DNA from: Gammaproteobacteria bacterium
Lineage (GTDB): Bacteria; Pseudomonadota; Gammaproteobacteria; Pseudomonadales; IMCC2047
Assembly: GCA_021773395.1 (NCBI GenBank)
Contig: JAJFKB010000014.1
Span: 310,001 to 374,000, forward strand
Direction of reading: 5' to 3'
DNA: 64,000 nucleotides
Shown: positions 45,222 to 58,321 of the stretch, piece after piece
Numbering within the stretch: the stretch's first letter is position 1
How the letters are laid out: each line of letters opens with the position of its first letter
Position numbers and translations under genes: made by a program
The notes under the pieces: model-generated
The model's input: only the letters and a program-made list of their open reading frames with translations
The model's database searches: none
Told to the model about the DNA's origin: nothing

Positions 45222-46688
45222 ATGGGGTTTTTGCGGGGCTTGTTGGTGGCTTATGTTTATTTGGCTTTAGCTACTCCAGCATATGCTGGCAACGAGCCGA
45301 TGTTGCCGGCCGGTCTGGGATCGCAGACCAGTTCCGACGACCCAAAACTACCAGAAGGGTTGCAGGGGTCAGACCGATTTAAGCCAGACACTTCGCATGA
45401 AGAACCCTCCTTGCCCTCCGGTCTCGGAGAGATATTTCAGGAAGATAATACAACATCTGTTAAGCGAAGTGGCCCAGAGACATTTTTATCAAAAATCACT
45501 GGATTTGCCGAGTTCCGTGGTGGTAGTCGTATTGGTAACGATGATCACCAAAAACAAAAATCAATATTGGAAAGTCGCCTGCAATTGCAATGGGAGGAAT
45601 ATTGGCAATCAGTGAGCAGTCGGTTGACGGTGGACCTGCTCTACGATGATCTGCTTAATGAGCACAGTATCAAATTAGAATCCGGTTCCGGCTGGTTGGA
45701 TATTCGAGAAGCCTATCTGCTGTTCAGGCCGATGGACAGGATAGACCTGAAGATAGGTCGACAGATTCTTACCTGGGGTACCGGCGACCTGGTTTTTATT
45801 AATGACCTGTTTCCCAAGGACTGGAATTCGTTTTTTACAGGACGCGATAACGAATACCTTAAGGGCCCCTCCGATGCGTTGAAGTTGGGTTGGTTTGGTA
45901 ACCACTTTAACCTGGATCTGGTCTATACCCCACGTTTTGATGCAGATCGCTATATCGACGGTTCGCGTATTTCCTACTTTGATTTGCGTTCTGATGAATT
46001 GGCGGGTCAACATAGTGCTTTTGCGGTAACGCAGCCGGACGACTGGATTGATGATGACGAGTTAGCTGTGCGCCTGTACTTTAATCAGAGTTCCATGGAG
46101 ATTGCCATTTATGGTTATCAGGGGTACTGGAAAAGCCCGGCCGGGATAGATCCTGCGACGGGGCGCTTCCTTTTTCCTCGCTTGAGATCCTTGGGCGCCA
46201 GTATGAGAGGCCCTGTTTATAAAGGTATTGCCAATTTGGAACTGGGCTACTATACCAGCATGGATGATCGGTCCGGAAAAGATGAGACTGTCCGTAACAG
46301 CGAGTTTCGGATGCTGTTGGGTTATGAGCAGGAACTGGCAACTGACTTGACGGGCGCGGCGCAATTTTATTTGGAGCAAATACAGGAATACCGAAACTAT
46401 CTGGATGGTGCTGCATCGAGCGTTTCTGCGGCAGATCGTAATAGACTGGTCTGGACGCTAAGGCTGGCCTGGTTGCTGATGAATCAAAATCTGAGTCTAT
46501 CATTGTTCAATTACTACAGCTCTACCGATCAGGATGGCTATGCGCGGGTGAAAGGCAACTACAAGATTTCTGATAAATGGCAGGTTGAGCTGGGCCTTAA
46601 TCTATTCTATGGTGAGAAAAGGCATACTTTTTTTGGACAATTCGAAGATAACACTAATTTATATTTCGCAGTTCGCTACGGCTTTTGA
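45222..46688 (+). CDS. Outer membrane beta-barrel protein (DUF1302-like)
   Basis: 488 residues: a signal peptide (cleavage near AYA, 22-24), then a disordered segment with three LPxGL motifs (LPAGL, LPEGL, LPSGL), then a barrel of alternating aromatic strands ending in YFAVRYGF, with the terminal Phe that BamA recognises. REAYLLFRP...LKIGRQILTWGTGD...NDLFPKDW resembles DUF1302-family outer membrane proteins. It is the last gene of the DUF2892-MMPL-LolA-like-barrel operon and is probably the outer membrane exit or receptor. Confidence 0.8.
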   Translation: MGFLRGLLVAYVYLALATPAYAGNEPMLPAGLGSQTSSDDPKLPEGLQGSDRFKPDTSHEEPSLPSGLGEIFQEDNTTSVKRSGPETFLSKITGFAEFRGGSRIGNDDHQKQKSILESRLQLQWEEYWQSVSSRLTVDLLYDDLLNEHSIKLESGSGWLDIREAYLLFRPMDRIDLKIGRQILTWGTGDLVFINDLFPKDWNSFFTGRDNEYLKGPSDALKLGWFGNHFNLDLVYTPRFDADRYIDGSRISYFDLRSDELAGQHSAFAVTQPDDWIDDDELAVRLYFNQSSMEIAIYGYQGYWKSPAGIDPATGRFLFPRLRSLGASMRGPVYKGIANLELGYYTSMDDRSGKDETVRNSEFRMLLGYEQELATDLTGAAQFYLEQIQEYRNYLDGAASSVSAADRNRLVWTLRLAWLLMNQNLSLSLFNYYSSTDQDGYARVKGNYKISDKWQVELGLNLFYGEKRHTFFGQFEDNTNLYFAVRYGF

Positions 46689-46783
46689 CCTGCTTTAATA
46701 GTGTCTTAACCGGAGTCATTAATACTCAACCATCATCCTGGAAAATCTCCGCACTAGAGTTTATCGAGCAGGTTTCGTCTCTC

Positions 46784-47064
46784 CGACATTTTAGAATCAA
46801 CGGCTTATTTATAAAAAGCCTTCAAGTTAGCGGAACAAAGTCTGGCCATCAAGCAGGGTAACGTGGATATTATTGATGCCAGTGTGATTGCGGAGTAGAA
46901 GGTCCGTCCTCGAAAGTAGGGGTATAGTGTTAAGCAGGCCAGCGGTGGCAGGCGTGAAACCACTTACCGGTTTAAAGCCCATGCAAATATCGGTCGAGGG
47001 ACTGGAGCAATGGCTGGTTGCGTGGGATCATAGCGGAGATTTCAAAGTCATTTCACTAAAGTAA
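46784..47064 (+). pseudogene. Remnant of an IS5-family transposase
   Basis: Broken frames in this gap match the IS5-family transposase order: RHFRINGLFIKSL (46784 on), a frameshift, then AEQSLAIKQGNVDIIDASVIAE (46830 on, the DDE region with the first Asp), TAG at 46896, RPRK, TAG at 46917, then GYSVKQASGGRRETTYRFKAHANI, the usual 'KAH' segment. No intact ends or inverted repeats were found. The 626 bp gap from 46689 to 47314 holds nothing else I can support. Confidence 0.7.
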
Positions 47065-47314
47065 AGCAATAATAAGCCGCCACTCAAAAAGGATGATTGT
47101 GCCGCGCCAGGCTAGTCTGTTTTTCAACGGTCGGTCTAGATAATGGTGTATTTCTAATAGATTTAATTGCTGAGTAATAGGGTTTTTCAGTAGCGAAAAA
47201 CGATTTTCAATAAGCTTTATTCTTTGGCTAAAGCACTATAAAAACGTGCATTGGCAATGCTTGCTTTCTCCTGCAAAAAATCAGATCATGGTGCCCCAAT
47301 TATAAAGGCTTTGA

Positions 47315-48376
47315 ATGACTGGAATGGTGTTCACAGGAATGTTTAAAAACGCTGCGCGCGCGTTGAATCTGAAGATTTTGATAAGTTCTCTGCTTGTTTT
47401 TATTACAGATGGATCTTTTGCGGCACAGGAAAGTGATATAAAAATTCAAACCCTGTCAGAAGTTGCGTTGTACCCGGAACGATCTGCTCCTGCTAGCGTC
47501 GTGAGTCTTAACGAGGCTACGATCAGTGCACAGATAAGCACAACCGTTACTGATATTCCGGTTCGGGTGGGCGATGTTGTTGATAAGGGCGCGGTTCTGG
47601 CACGACTGGATTGCACTGACTACCAGCTTTCCAGCAAAGTAGCACGGGCCCGCATAGATGAGCTGACTGCGCGTATCAAGCTTGCCCAGCGCCGCGTTGA
47701 AAGGGCCGCCAATCTATTACAAAAACAGTCTGTTTCTGAACAAACGTTGGAGGAGCGGGAAGCTGATCTTGCTGTTTTGCAGGCGAATAATCAAGCAGCT
47801 CAGGCAGACAAAGGAGTGGCTGAACTGAACGAATCCCGTTGTATTGTGCGTAGCCCATTCCAGGCGCTTGTACAGGAAAGAGTCAGCGCGCAAGGAGACT
47901 ATGCATCAGTAGGTCATCCTCTGGTGAAGATCCTTGATCTTGATGCGATTGAGGTTTCGGCGCAGGTTTTCGCTCAAGATGCACGTTATATCAGTTTTAC
48001 AGATAAACTCCAGTTCGAACACGCAGGCCGACGATACCCCTTAAGCTTGAGGACCGTGCTACAGGCAATCAATCCGCAAACACGAAACCAGGAGGTAAGG
48101 CTTTCATTTGCAGCTGACACCGCTCTGCCTGGAGCGGCAGGTAAACTTTATTGGCGGGATGTTCGTCCGCATGTACCTGCCCATTTGTTGGTTAAACGCG
48201 ACGGGCAGCTGGGGCTTTTTATCGTTAGTGAGGGGCAGGCTCGGTTTGTGGCGATGCCCGCAGCTCAGGCTGGACGGGCAAGCCCGGTCAGCCTGCCAGT
48301 GCTGACACCTCTCGTTGTTGAAGGACATCTGGGTCTGAGGGATGCTGAAATGATTCCCGGCGAGGGTGGCTCCTGA
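47315..48376 (+). CDS. RND efflux periplasmic adaptor protein
   Basis: A 353-residue membrane fusion protein with a signal peptide (hydrophobic about 20-36). The lipoyl-like hairpin starts at VTDIPVRVGDVVDKGAVLARLD, followed by an alpha-helical hairpin (about 110-165) and a beta-barrel domain (IVRSPFQALVQERVSAQGDY). It bridges the inner membrane pump to an outer membrane channel. The pump gene lies 88 bp downstream. No outer membrane factor gene is nearby, so a TolC-type protein from elsewhere would be needed. ATG codons at 47324 and 47339 are other possible starts. Confidence 0.85.
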   Translation: MTGMVFTGMFKNAARALNLKILISSLLVFITDGSFAAQESDIKIQTLSEVALYPERSAPASVVSLNEATISAQISTTVTDIPVRVGDVVDKGAVLARLDCTDYQLSSKVARARIDELTARIKLAQRRVERAANLLQKQSVSEQTLEEREADLAVLQANNQAAQADKGVAELNESRCIVRSPFQALVQERVSAQGDYASVGHPLVKILDLDAIEVSAQVFAQDARYISFTDKLQFEHAGRRYPLSLRTVLQAINPQTRNQEVRLSFAADTALPGAAGKLYWRDVRPHVPAHLLVKRDGQLGLFIVSEGQARFVAMPAAQAGRASPVSLPVLTPLVVEGHLGLRDAEMIPGEGGS

Positions 48377-48464
48377 TATATGGAAAAGGAAAGCTTGTAG
48401 GTCTGCCAATGAAGTACCGGTACTTGAAAATTGAACTGCAGGATAAAGAGTCAGGGGCAGTTGT

Positions 48465-51400
48465 TTGAACTGGCTTAGGTGTCTTCTTTCCAATCATGTT
48501 CTGACAAATCTAACCTTTGTGCTGGTGCTGGTGCTGGGCTTTATGGCTTATCAGCAGCTTCCGCCTGCACGAGATCCGGAGATTAACTTTAACTGGATTG
48601 CCATTATTACGGTACTTCCCGGAGCTTCTGCCGAAGATATTGAAAGGCGTATCACAGATCCCTTGGAAGAGGCGATTGCAAGCGGTGTCTCCGATATCAA
48701 ATTTGTGACAAGCACCAGTCGTGAGGCAATTTCGAATATTCTGGTCCGTTTTAATCAGATAGATGAGCGGACATTTGATAAGCGTTTAAGCGATTTGCGA
48801 CGCGAGATTCAGAACACCTACAATGACGAGCTGCCCGATGATGCAAATGACCCTATCATTTTCGAAATCACCAGTTCCAGTGGTTTTCCATCTGCAACAA
48901 TAGCCGTTACCGGTGTCGGTTCGGGAGAGAACCTGAGAGTACAGGCTAGAAATATAAAACGGGATTTGGAGCGATTGAAAGGGATTGATCGTATTACACC
49001 AATGGGGTTAGACGACCCGGAATTACATGTGACTTTTTACCCGCAGCAACTCGAGGGGCTGGGTATTACGCCAGCGGATCTAAGTGATACGGTGAGGGCC
49101 TATTTTAGAGATGTCTCGGGTGGTGATATAGAAACCCGCGAAGGGCAGTGGTTAGTACGTTTGGCCGGTACCAGTCCGGATCCTGAGATGATGGCCGACT
49201 ATATGATCATGACAGCGCAGGGAACAGTTGCTCTGGGGAGCTTGGCTGAATTATCACGCACCAGTGAAGAGCCTTCTGAAATTGTCAGCTATGGAGGGGA
49301 ACCAGCGGTACTTTTGCCGATTGTCAAAAAGGCCAACACCAATGTACTTGAACTGGTGGAGCGGGTGCAGCACTACATTGATGAGCGCAATCAATTTAGT
49401 GCTAACACGGGCGTAAAATTGGTGCTGGTGGATGATCAGACCATTAGTACGCGAGATGCGCTATCGCTAATGCAGAATAATGCTCTGATTGGGTTAATGC
49501 TGGTTATGCTGGTGACCTGGGTGTTTTTAGGTACACGCATTGCACTGCTTACAAGTATTGGTATTCCTTTTACCCTAGCTGGTACCTTTTTAACCATTAA
49601 AACCATGGGGATGGGACTTAATAACATGGTGTTGTTGGGTGTCGTTATTGCTTTGGGCATGCTGGTTGATGACGCGGTGGTGGTAGTTGAAACCATGTAT
49701 CGAAGGTTGCGCGAAGGTATGGGTGGTATTGATGCGGCAATTGATGCGCTCAAAGAGGTGTTTGCACCGGTCACAACATCGGTACTGACGACTATGGCAG
49801 CTTTTCTGCCGCTGATGCTTTTGCCCGGTGTTCTGGGCGAATTCATGAAAGTCATACCCATAGTGGTGAGTATCGCTTTGGCGATCAGTCTGATTGAAGC
49901 TTACTGGATGTTGCCAGCGCATGTGAGTGGTGCTGGAATTGGTAAAAAAACAACAGAGTCGATGCAGCACTGGCGCGAGAGGTTGACCCGGCGAGTTAAG
50001 TTGACCTATACACGCATACTGCTGAAAGCCCTCCGCCATCCGGTTATTTCTATCACCTGTTCTGTGGCAATTATTATGCTGGCTATCCTGATTCTTGCGT
50101 CAGGCGCCATCCGTTTTAATTTTTTTGAGTCGGACCCACTGCGTCTGTTTTATGTCAATGTTGAGATGGAGCGTGGTGCTACGCTTGAGAATACATCAAA
50201 GCAGGTTCAGGAAGTTGAAAAGCGCTTGTTAACAGTTATTAATCCAGAAGAGCTACGAGCATCAGTCTCTTATTCGGGGCAGCAGTTTACTCAGACCGAA
50301 CCTCTGTTCGGTGATACGCTGGGGCAGGTTTTAATTAGTCTAAATCCAGCGAGAAAGGGTGATCGAACCGTTGATGAAGTAGCTGACGCGGTGCTTGCCA
50401 AGGTGACTGATTTTCCAGGTGCAGAATCGATATCATTGTTGCGGATGAATAACGGCCCCCCAATAATGCGCGCAGTAAGCATTAAGGTTAGAGGAAATGA
50501 GTTTGATGAAATTAAGGCCGCCGCTGAGCGCTTGGCAGCCTATATGGCGTCGCACGGCAGTTTCAGTAATATTACTTTGGATTATCGGCCGGGAAATCCA
50601 GAGCTGGTACTGCGACATAACGCGGAAGCCATAAAAAGAACCGGGCTGCAGCCAGATACCGTAAGTCGCGCAATTCAGGCTTACGTTGATGGTGAGCTTG
50701 TCACCAGCTTCCAGGATCAGGGGGAGGAAGTGATGGTCAGGGTTCTGGCTAAACAGGGTGAATTGAGCAATATCGATTCGCTGTTGCGTCAAACGCTGCC
50801 GGTGCCCCAGGGTGGGTCTGTAGCACTGGGTGATTTGCTCCATGCCGAATATGGTTTGGGTCAGTTCAATATCAGGCATTATAACTTTCGTCGTACGATC
50901 ACCTTAGAGTCCGATATCGACAAAAATAAAATTAATACCGTTCAAGCCAATGACTTTATAAAACAACAGTGGGCGAAAATTGCATCAGAATACCCCACTA
51001 TTAATCTGGATTACACGGGTGAGCTGGATGATATTCAGGAGTCGCTTGATGCGATCTGGTTGTTAGGGCTACTTGGAATTGGATTAATTTATATTATCCT
51101 GGGAACACAGTTTCGAAGCTATTGGCAGCCTTTCATGGTACTGATCTCTTTGCCTTTAGCTATTACAGGAGTGGCTTTGGGGTTGTATTTTACAAATAAC
51201 CCCTTGAGTCTTTTTACGCTCTATGGTGTCGTGGCGCTGATGGGGATTGCCGTTAACTCGGCAATTGTACTTATTTCAGCGGCTAACGCACGTCTGGAAA
51301 ATGGAATGAGCGTCCTTCATGCGACGGTTTATGCAGCCAGGCGGCGTGTTATCCCGATCCTGATTACCTCATTAACGACGATAGCGGGGCTGTTCTCGCT

Positions 51401-51578
51401 GGCGGCAGGTCTGGCGGGTAAATCCCTGATTTGGGGGCCAGTTGCCACGGCAATTGTCAGTGGTCTTGCTGTCTCTACCTTGTTAACGCTATTTGTTATT
51501 CCGCTGATCTATCGAACCAGTATGGGGCGTAGTCGCCGCGCTACTGCTAACATTCGGACGCTGGATGTGCCGGAGTAA
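48465..51578 (+). CDS. RND-family efflux pump permease
   Basis: A 1037-residue inner membrane pump of the AcrB/MexF superfamily (HAE1-like or closest sub-branch). It opens with NWLRCLLSNHVLTNLTFVLVLVLG and DPEINFNWIAIITVLPGASAEDIE. The proton-relay Asp pair of helix 4 is present in LGMLVDDAVVVVETM. It has twelve predicted membrane segments and two large periplasmic loops. The start is TTG with a weak site. Substrates cannot be told from sequence. The pairing with the adaptor gene upstream is typical. Confidence 0.9.
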   Translation: MNWLRCLLSNHVLTNLTFVLVLVLGFMAYQQLPPARDPEINFNWIAIITVLPGASAEDIERRITDPLEEAIASGVSDIKFVTSTSREAISNILVRFNQIDERTFDKRLSDLRREIQNTYNDELPDDANDPIIFEITSSSGFPSATIAVTGVGSGENLRVQARNIKRDLERLKGIDRITPMGLDDPELHVTFYPQQLEGLGITPADLSDTVRAYFRDVSGGDIETREGQWLVRLAGTSPDPEMMADYMIMTAQGTVALGSLAELSRTSEEPSEIVSYGGEPAVLLPIVKKANTNVLELVERVQHYIDERNQFSANTGVKLVLVDDQTISTRDALSLMQNNALIGLMLVMLVTWVFLGTRIALLTSIGIPFTLAGTFLTIKTMGMGLNNMVLLGVVIALGMLVDDAVVVVETMYRRLREGMGGIDAAIDALKEVFAPVTTSVLTTMAAFLPLMLLPGVLGEFMKVIPIVVSIALAISLIEAYWMLPAHVSGAGIGKKTTESMQHWRERLTRRVKLTYTRILLKALRHPVISITCSVAIIMLAILILASGAIRFNFFESDPLRLFYVNVEMERGATLENTSKQVQEVEKRLLTVINPEELRASVSYSGQQFTQTEPLFGDTLGQVLISLNPARKGDRTVDEVADAVLAKVTDFPGAESISLLRMNNGPPIMRAVSIKVRGNEFDEIKAAAERLAAYMASHGSFSNITLDYRPGNPELVLRHNAEAIKRTGLQPDTVSRAIQAYVDGELVTSFQDQGEEVMVRVLAKQGELSNIDSLLRQTLPVPQGGSVALGDLLHAEYGLGQFNIRHYNFRRTITLESDIDKNKINTVQANDFIKQQWAKIASEYPTINLDYTGELDDIQESLDAIWLLGLLGIGLIYIILGTQFRSYWQPFMVLISLPLAITGVALGLYFTNNPLSLFTLYGVVALMGIAVNSAIVLISAANARLENGMSVLHATVYAARRRVIPILITSLTTIAGLFSLAAGLAGKSLIWGPVATAIVSGLAVSTLLTLFVIPLIYRTSMGRSRRATANIRTLDVPE

Positions 51579-51628
51579 AGCAACTCTGTGTAATTTCGGA
51601 CGTTCAGTGTAATTCGCAGCAGTGTTAC

Positions 51629-52039
51629 TTATCTGGCTTTTCTTTCTACAGCAGTCTGGTAATACCAGTTGCCATGCTCCTTGATAAAACTGGAGCGCTC
51701 GTGGTGTTCAGCGATTTGCTGGTTTTCCACAAAAGTGGCGATAAACTCAACGATCCCGTCGCTATCCTGCTCTTGGCCCCGTTCAACGGTTATAATTGAA
51801 AGCCCCAACCATTTTATTTCGCGGAAGCTATCCTTTATTGATCTGCGATCCTCCGGCTTTCGATACTCTGGATGCAGTGTGCTCAGTAAAAACCGCAGGT
51901 TAGCTGTAACAAAGGCGCTGTAGCGGGCACGCATCAACTGCTCCGCTGTTCGTGCCGCTACCGAGCCCTGGTGTATAGGTTTGCAGCACTGGCTGTATGG
52001 AGCCGGACTGCCGCAGGGGCATCTATTCTGTCCGGACAT
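51629..52039 (-). CDS. ychJ: YchJ family SEC-C motif protein
   Basis: 136 residues. The N-terminal SEC-C zinc motif is RCPCGSPAPYSQCC (Cys pattern CxCx8-9CC), followed by the YchJ domain RTAEQLMRARYSAFVTAN...FLLSTLHPEYRK. The function is unknown; SEC-C motifs bind zinc and occur in SecA and other proteins. The ppnP gene lies 14 bp upstream on the same strand. Confidence 0.85.
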   Translation of the reverse strand: MSGQNRCPCGSPAPYSQCCKPIHQGSVAARTAEQLMRARYSAFVTANLRFLLSTLHPEYRKPEDRRSIKDSFREIKWLGLSIITVERGQEQDSDGIVEFIATFVENQQIAEHHERSSFIKEHGNWYYQTAVERKAR

Positions 52040-52053
52040 CTGTCAATTATCTG

Positions 52054-52335
52054 TTATTCGTAGGTACACAGATAGGCGGTATCAATGGCTACCTGAAGCT
52101 GGAATTTTTGATTAGCTTCGACGATAAAGGACTGCCCCTGACTATATGTCTGCCAGTCCCCGCTATTCGGTAACTTAACCGTTAATGCACCACTGACGAT
52201 GGTCATGGTTTCTTTATTGCTGGTGCCAAATTCATATTCTCCTGGTGCCATAACACCCACAGTTGCAGGCAGTGTTTCAGTTTGGAATGCAATTGATTTT
52301 ACTTTGCCTTCAAAATACTCATTTACTTTAAACAT
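52054..52335 (-). CDS. ppnP: Pyrimidine/purine nucleoside phosphorylase PpnP
   Basis: A small cupin-fold phosphorylase of 93 residues that splits nucleosides with phosphate. It matches Escherichia PpnP (YaiE, 94 residues) along its length, with [37 protein letters not shown] and the terminal YLCTYE. I chose Met 52335 so that the N-terminus (MFKVNEYF) aligns with the family; a start 15 bases earlier is less likely. Confidence 0.92.
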   Translation of the reverse strand: MFKVNEYFEGKVKSIAFQTETLPATVGVMAPGEYEFGTSNKETMTIVSGALTVKLPNSGDWQTYSQGQSFIVEANQKFQLQVAIDTAYLCTYE

Positions 52336-52432
52336 AGAAAAATCTCTCATTTAGTGAAGCGCGCGATTATATCAGTCTGGTTCTGGAATGGGGAGATGGC
52401 TATAATCCGATTCCTTGTCAATCGTTTTCAAT

Positions 52433-52582
52433 TAAGAGAGACCATTGCACGGAAGAATATTTTTCTTTCAGGCAAGGCAGAAGCGCACGGAATGAGGGAG
52501 TTTATAGGTTATAAATGACCGATTGAGTACGTTTTTAACGAAGTATGGGAGCGAAATAGCTTTCGTGCAAAGGTCTCTAAGA
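52433..52582. mobile_element. MITE-like element 3, TIR GAGACCWTTGCACGRAAG, TAAGA duplication
   Basis: GAGACCATTGCACGGAAG (52438-52455) matches 16 of 18 the reverse complement of 52560-52577 (GAGACCTTTGCACGAAAG). TAAGA occurs directly outside both ends (52433-52437, 52578-52582). The 140 bp element has no long coding frame. The terminal sequence differs from that of the elements at 10.9 and 24.9 kb, so it is a separate family. Such 'GAGACC-TTTGCA' ends are known from IS5-family elements, so an IS5 origin is plausible. Confidence 0.65.
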
Positions 52583-52610
52583 GAATAAATCAGCCTTTTG
52601 AGTGCCGCTT

Positions 52611-52949
52611 ATGGATCATCAATATTCCGAAAATATTTCGTCAAAAGAGAAGATCAACCTGGAGACCTCGACAGTTGCCTGGACTGAATTGCAGCGTTTT
52701 TTCGCGGGGGGCTATACCCTCTGTGTTGCTCCAGAACTGGATCTCGTCGAAGTGGCTCGATTGATGGTTGAAGATAATGCGGATCACGTTGCAAAATGGA
52801 TAGATTCTGGTCAGTTGGCGGGGGTTTCGGATCAGCAGGCCAAGGAATGGGTGGATGCAGACGCAATAGTTTGGGCCGTGGTGATTAAACCCTGGGTTCT
52901 GGTGCAAAGCCATACTTCAGGTGAGTCCTTAAATAAAGATAGCAGCTAA
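52611..52949 (+). CDS. DUF2288 domain protein
   Basis: About 112 residues. The domain reads INLETSTVAWTELQRFFAGG, LDLVEVARLMVEDNADHVAKWI and VWAVVIKPWVLVQ, as in DUF2288, a small alpha/beta family of unknown function. I place the start at ATG 52611; GTG 52602 is also in frame and would add three residues. It lies just after the MITE-like element, whose right end is 33 bases upstream, so the element may have supplied or altered its promoter. Confidence 0.75.
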   Translation: MDHQYSENISSKEKINLETSTVAWTELQRFFAGGYTLCVAPELDLVEVARLMVEDNADHVAKWIDSGQLAGVSDQQAKEWVDADAIVWAVVIKPWVLVQSHTSGESLNKDSS

Positions 52950-53120
52950 TATATCACTAGACAGGTTAGCTCGGCTTTCCAGTTGAGTAAAAAACACCAG
53001 CCTGGCTGCAATGGCTTTGCAGGCAAGGGCTTGACGATTGGTTTTGGGAAAATATCTTGGTCAAAGTGAATATTAATGCCGCCTATAAAACGCTGAATAT
53101 TGACGAATCTTAGATTGTGG

Positions 53121-53148
53121 TTGGCAGGCTTAACTGGTAATCTATACT
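53121..53148 (+). promoter_or_regulatory. Candidate sigma-70 promoter for pyrG
   Basis: TTGGCA (53121-53126) and TATACT (53143-53148) are 16 bases apart. The transcript start would lie about 80 bases before the pyrG ATG. The rest of the 285 bp gap shows no gene. This is a motif match only. Confidence 0.45.
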
Positions 53149-53195
53149 CCCATCTTGAATAGGCTATTTTGTGGGCAGGGTGTACTGCATTTTAG

Positions 53196-55741
<2,546 letters not shown>

Positions 55742-55902
55742 CGAACCTGTTAGCAGCAACTGCCTGATGTTATTTGAATATAAACAAGCTGAGCATGTTT
55801 GGTTTCAAGTGGGGTTTTGAGCATTCGATTTTTTGCCAATGCTAGAGCAGTTGTTTGCTCAGTTTGTTCAATTTCAAAGAGAAAATTTTTCTATAAATTT
55901 AA

Positions 55903-57216
<1,314 letters not shown>

Positions 57217-57248
57217 CAGCCAGAGTGATTGGTGGCCAAGGCGCAGCT

Positions 57249-57569
57249 ATGAGATGGTTCTGGTTACTGCTTTTTGTGATCCTTGTTGGTCTTCAGTATC
57301 GAATTTGGGTCGGTGAGGGCAGTCTGGCAGAAATTTCAGGTCTCAAGGACAGAATCGATGAGCAGCGCGAGCAAAACCAGAAGCTGCGCGAGCGCAATGA
57401 ATTACTTAAGGCGGAAGTGTCGGATTTGAAACAAGGGCTTGAGGCGATCGAAGAGAGAGCGCGCACCGAGCTCGGAATGATCAAAGATGGAGAAACCTTC
57501 TATCAACTGCTTGAGCCTGGGAAAGAATTGGAACCTAGGGCAGAAGTGGAACCTGAACCGTTGCCATGA
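57249..57569 (+). CDS. ftsB: Cell division protein FtsB
   Basis: A 106-residue bitopic inner membrane protein of the divisome (FtsQLB complex). One membrane segment (3-20) is followed by a periplasmic coiled coil (about 28-70, heptads in LKDRIDEQREQNQKLRERNELL) and the conserved ARTELGMIKDGETFYQLL. I chose ATG 57249 over 57225 so that the protein starts MRWFW, as usual. The Pro/Glu-rich tail (EPRAEVEPEPLP) is slightly longer than in Escherichia. It overlaps ispD by 4 bp. Confidence 0.93.
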   Translation: MRWFWLLLFVILVGLQYRIWVGEGSLAEISGLKDRIDEQREQNQKLRERNELLKAEVSDLKQGLEAIEERARTELGMIKDGETFYQLLEPGKELEPRAEVEPEPLP

Positions 57570-58321
57570 CAAAAGACAGTAAACCCAGAGACAATAGGAA
57601 ACCGGTTCGGTTACAGCAGGGCTTTTGGGTAGTCGTACCTGCCGCGGGTACGGGCAAGAGGATGCAGGCGAATCGACCCAAGCAGTATTTGTCATTGGCG
57701 GGTAAAACGGTATTGCAGCAGACATTTGATCGCCTGTTGAGTCATCCTCGTATAGAAGGTTTGGTGGTGGCTATTGCCGAGGCTGATGATTTTTGGGCTC
57801 AGTCTGGTTATACCCATGATCGTCGGGTAAAAGTTGTAGTCGGTGGGGAAGAGCGTTGCCACTCGGTTATTAACGGGTTGGAGTTGCTTGCCGGAGAGCT
57901 TGCGGAAGATGAATGGGTGATGGTTCATGATGTTGCTCGGCCTTGTATTTCGGTGAGTGATCTGGATCAACTGATTATGGCTACCCATTCAGTTAAAGAT
58001 GGCGCGGTATTAGGTGTGCCCGTGCGCGATACCATGAAGCAGGTGAACGATATGGGGCAGGTATCCCAAACGGTTGATCGCAGTTGTCTATGGCATGCCT
58101 ATACGCCACAGATTTTTAGACTGGGGCAGTTAAGGCGGGCGTTAACTGCCTGTAATCGTGAACAGGGATTAGTGACCGATGAGTCCTCGGCAATGGAAGC
58201 TTTAGGTTATCGACCGCAAATGGTGAGAGGCAGAGAGACAAATATTAAAATCACGCAACCTGACGACCTGGTTTTGGCAGAAGTCATTTTGCAGCGATTG
58301 CAGGGGGAATCTGAGCAATAA
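57566..58321 (+). CDS. ispD: 2-C-methyl-D-erythritol 4-phosphate cytidylyltransferase
   Basis: The third step of the MEP isoprenoid pathway, 251 residues. The CTP-binding loop is VPAAGTGKRMQANRPKQYL, with VGGEERCHSVINGL, MVHDVARPCI and TDESSAMEALG typical of IspD. An N-terminal extension of about 20 basic residues precedes the domain. The start overlaps ftsB (ATGA), and the stop overlaps the ispF start by 1 bp, so translation is coupled. Confidence 0.95.
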   Translation: MTKDSKPRDNRKPVRLQQGFWVVVPAAGTGKRMQANRPKQYLSLAGKTVLQQTFDRLLSHPRIEGLVVAIAEADDFWAQSGYTHDRRVKVVVGGEERCHSVINGLELLAGELAEDEWVMVHDVARPCISVSDLDQLIMATHSVKDGAVLGVPVRDTMKQVNDMGQVSQTVDRSCLWHAYTPQIFRLGQLRRALTACNREQGLVTDESSAMEALGYRPQMVRGRETNIKITQPDDLVLAEVILQRLQGESEQ

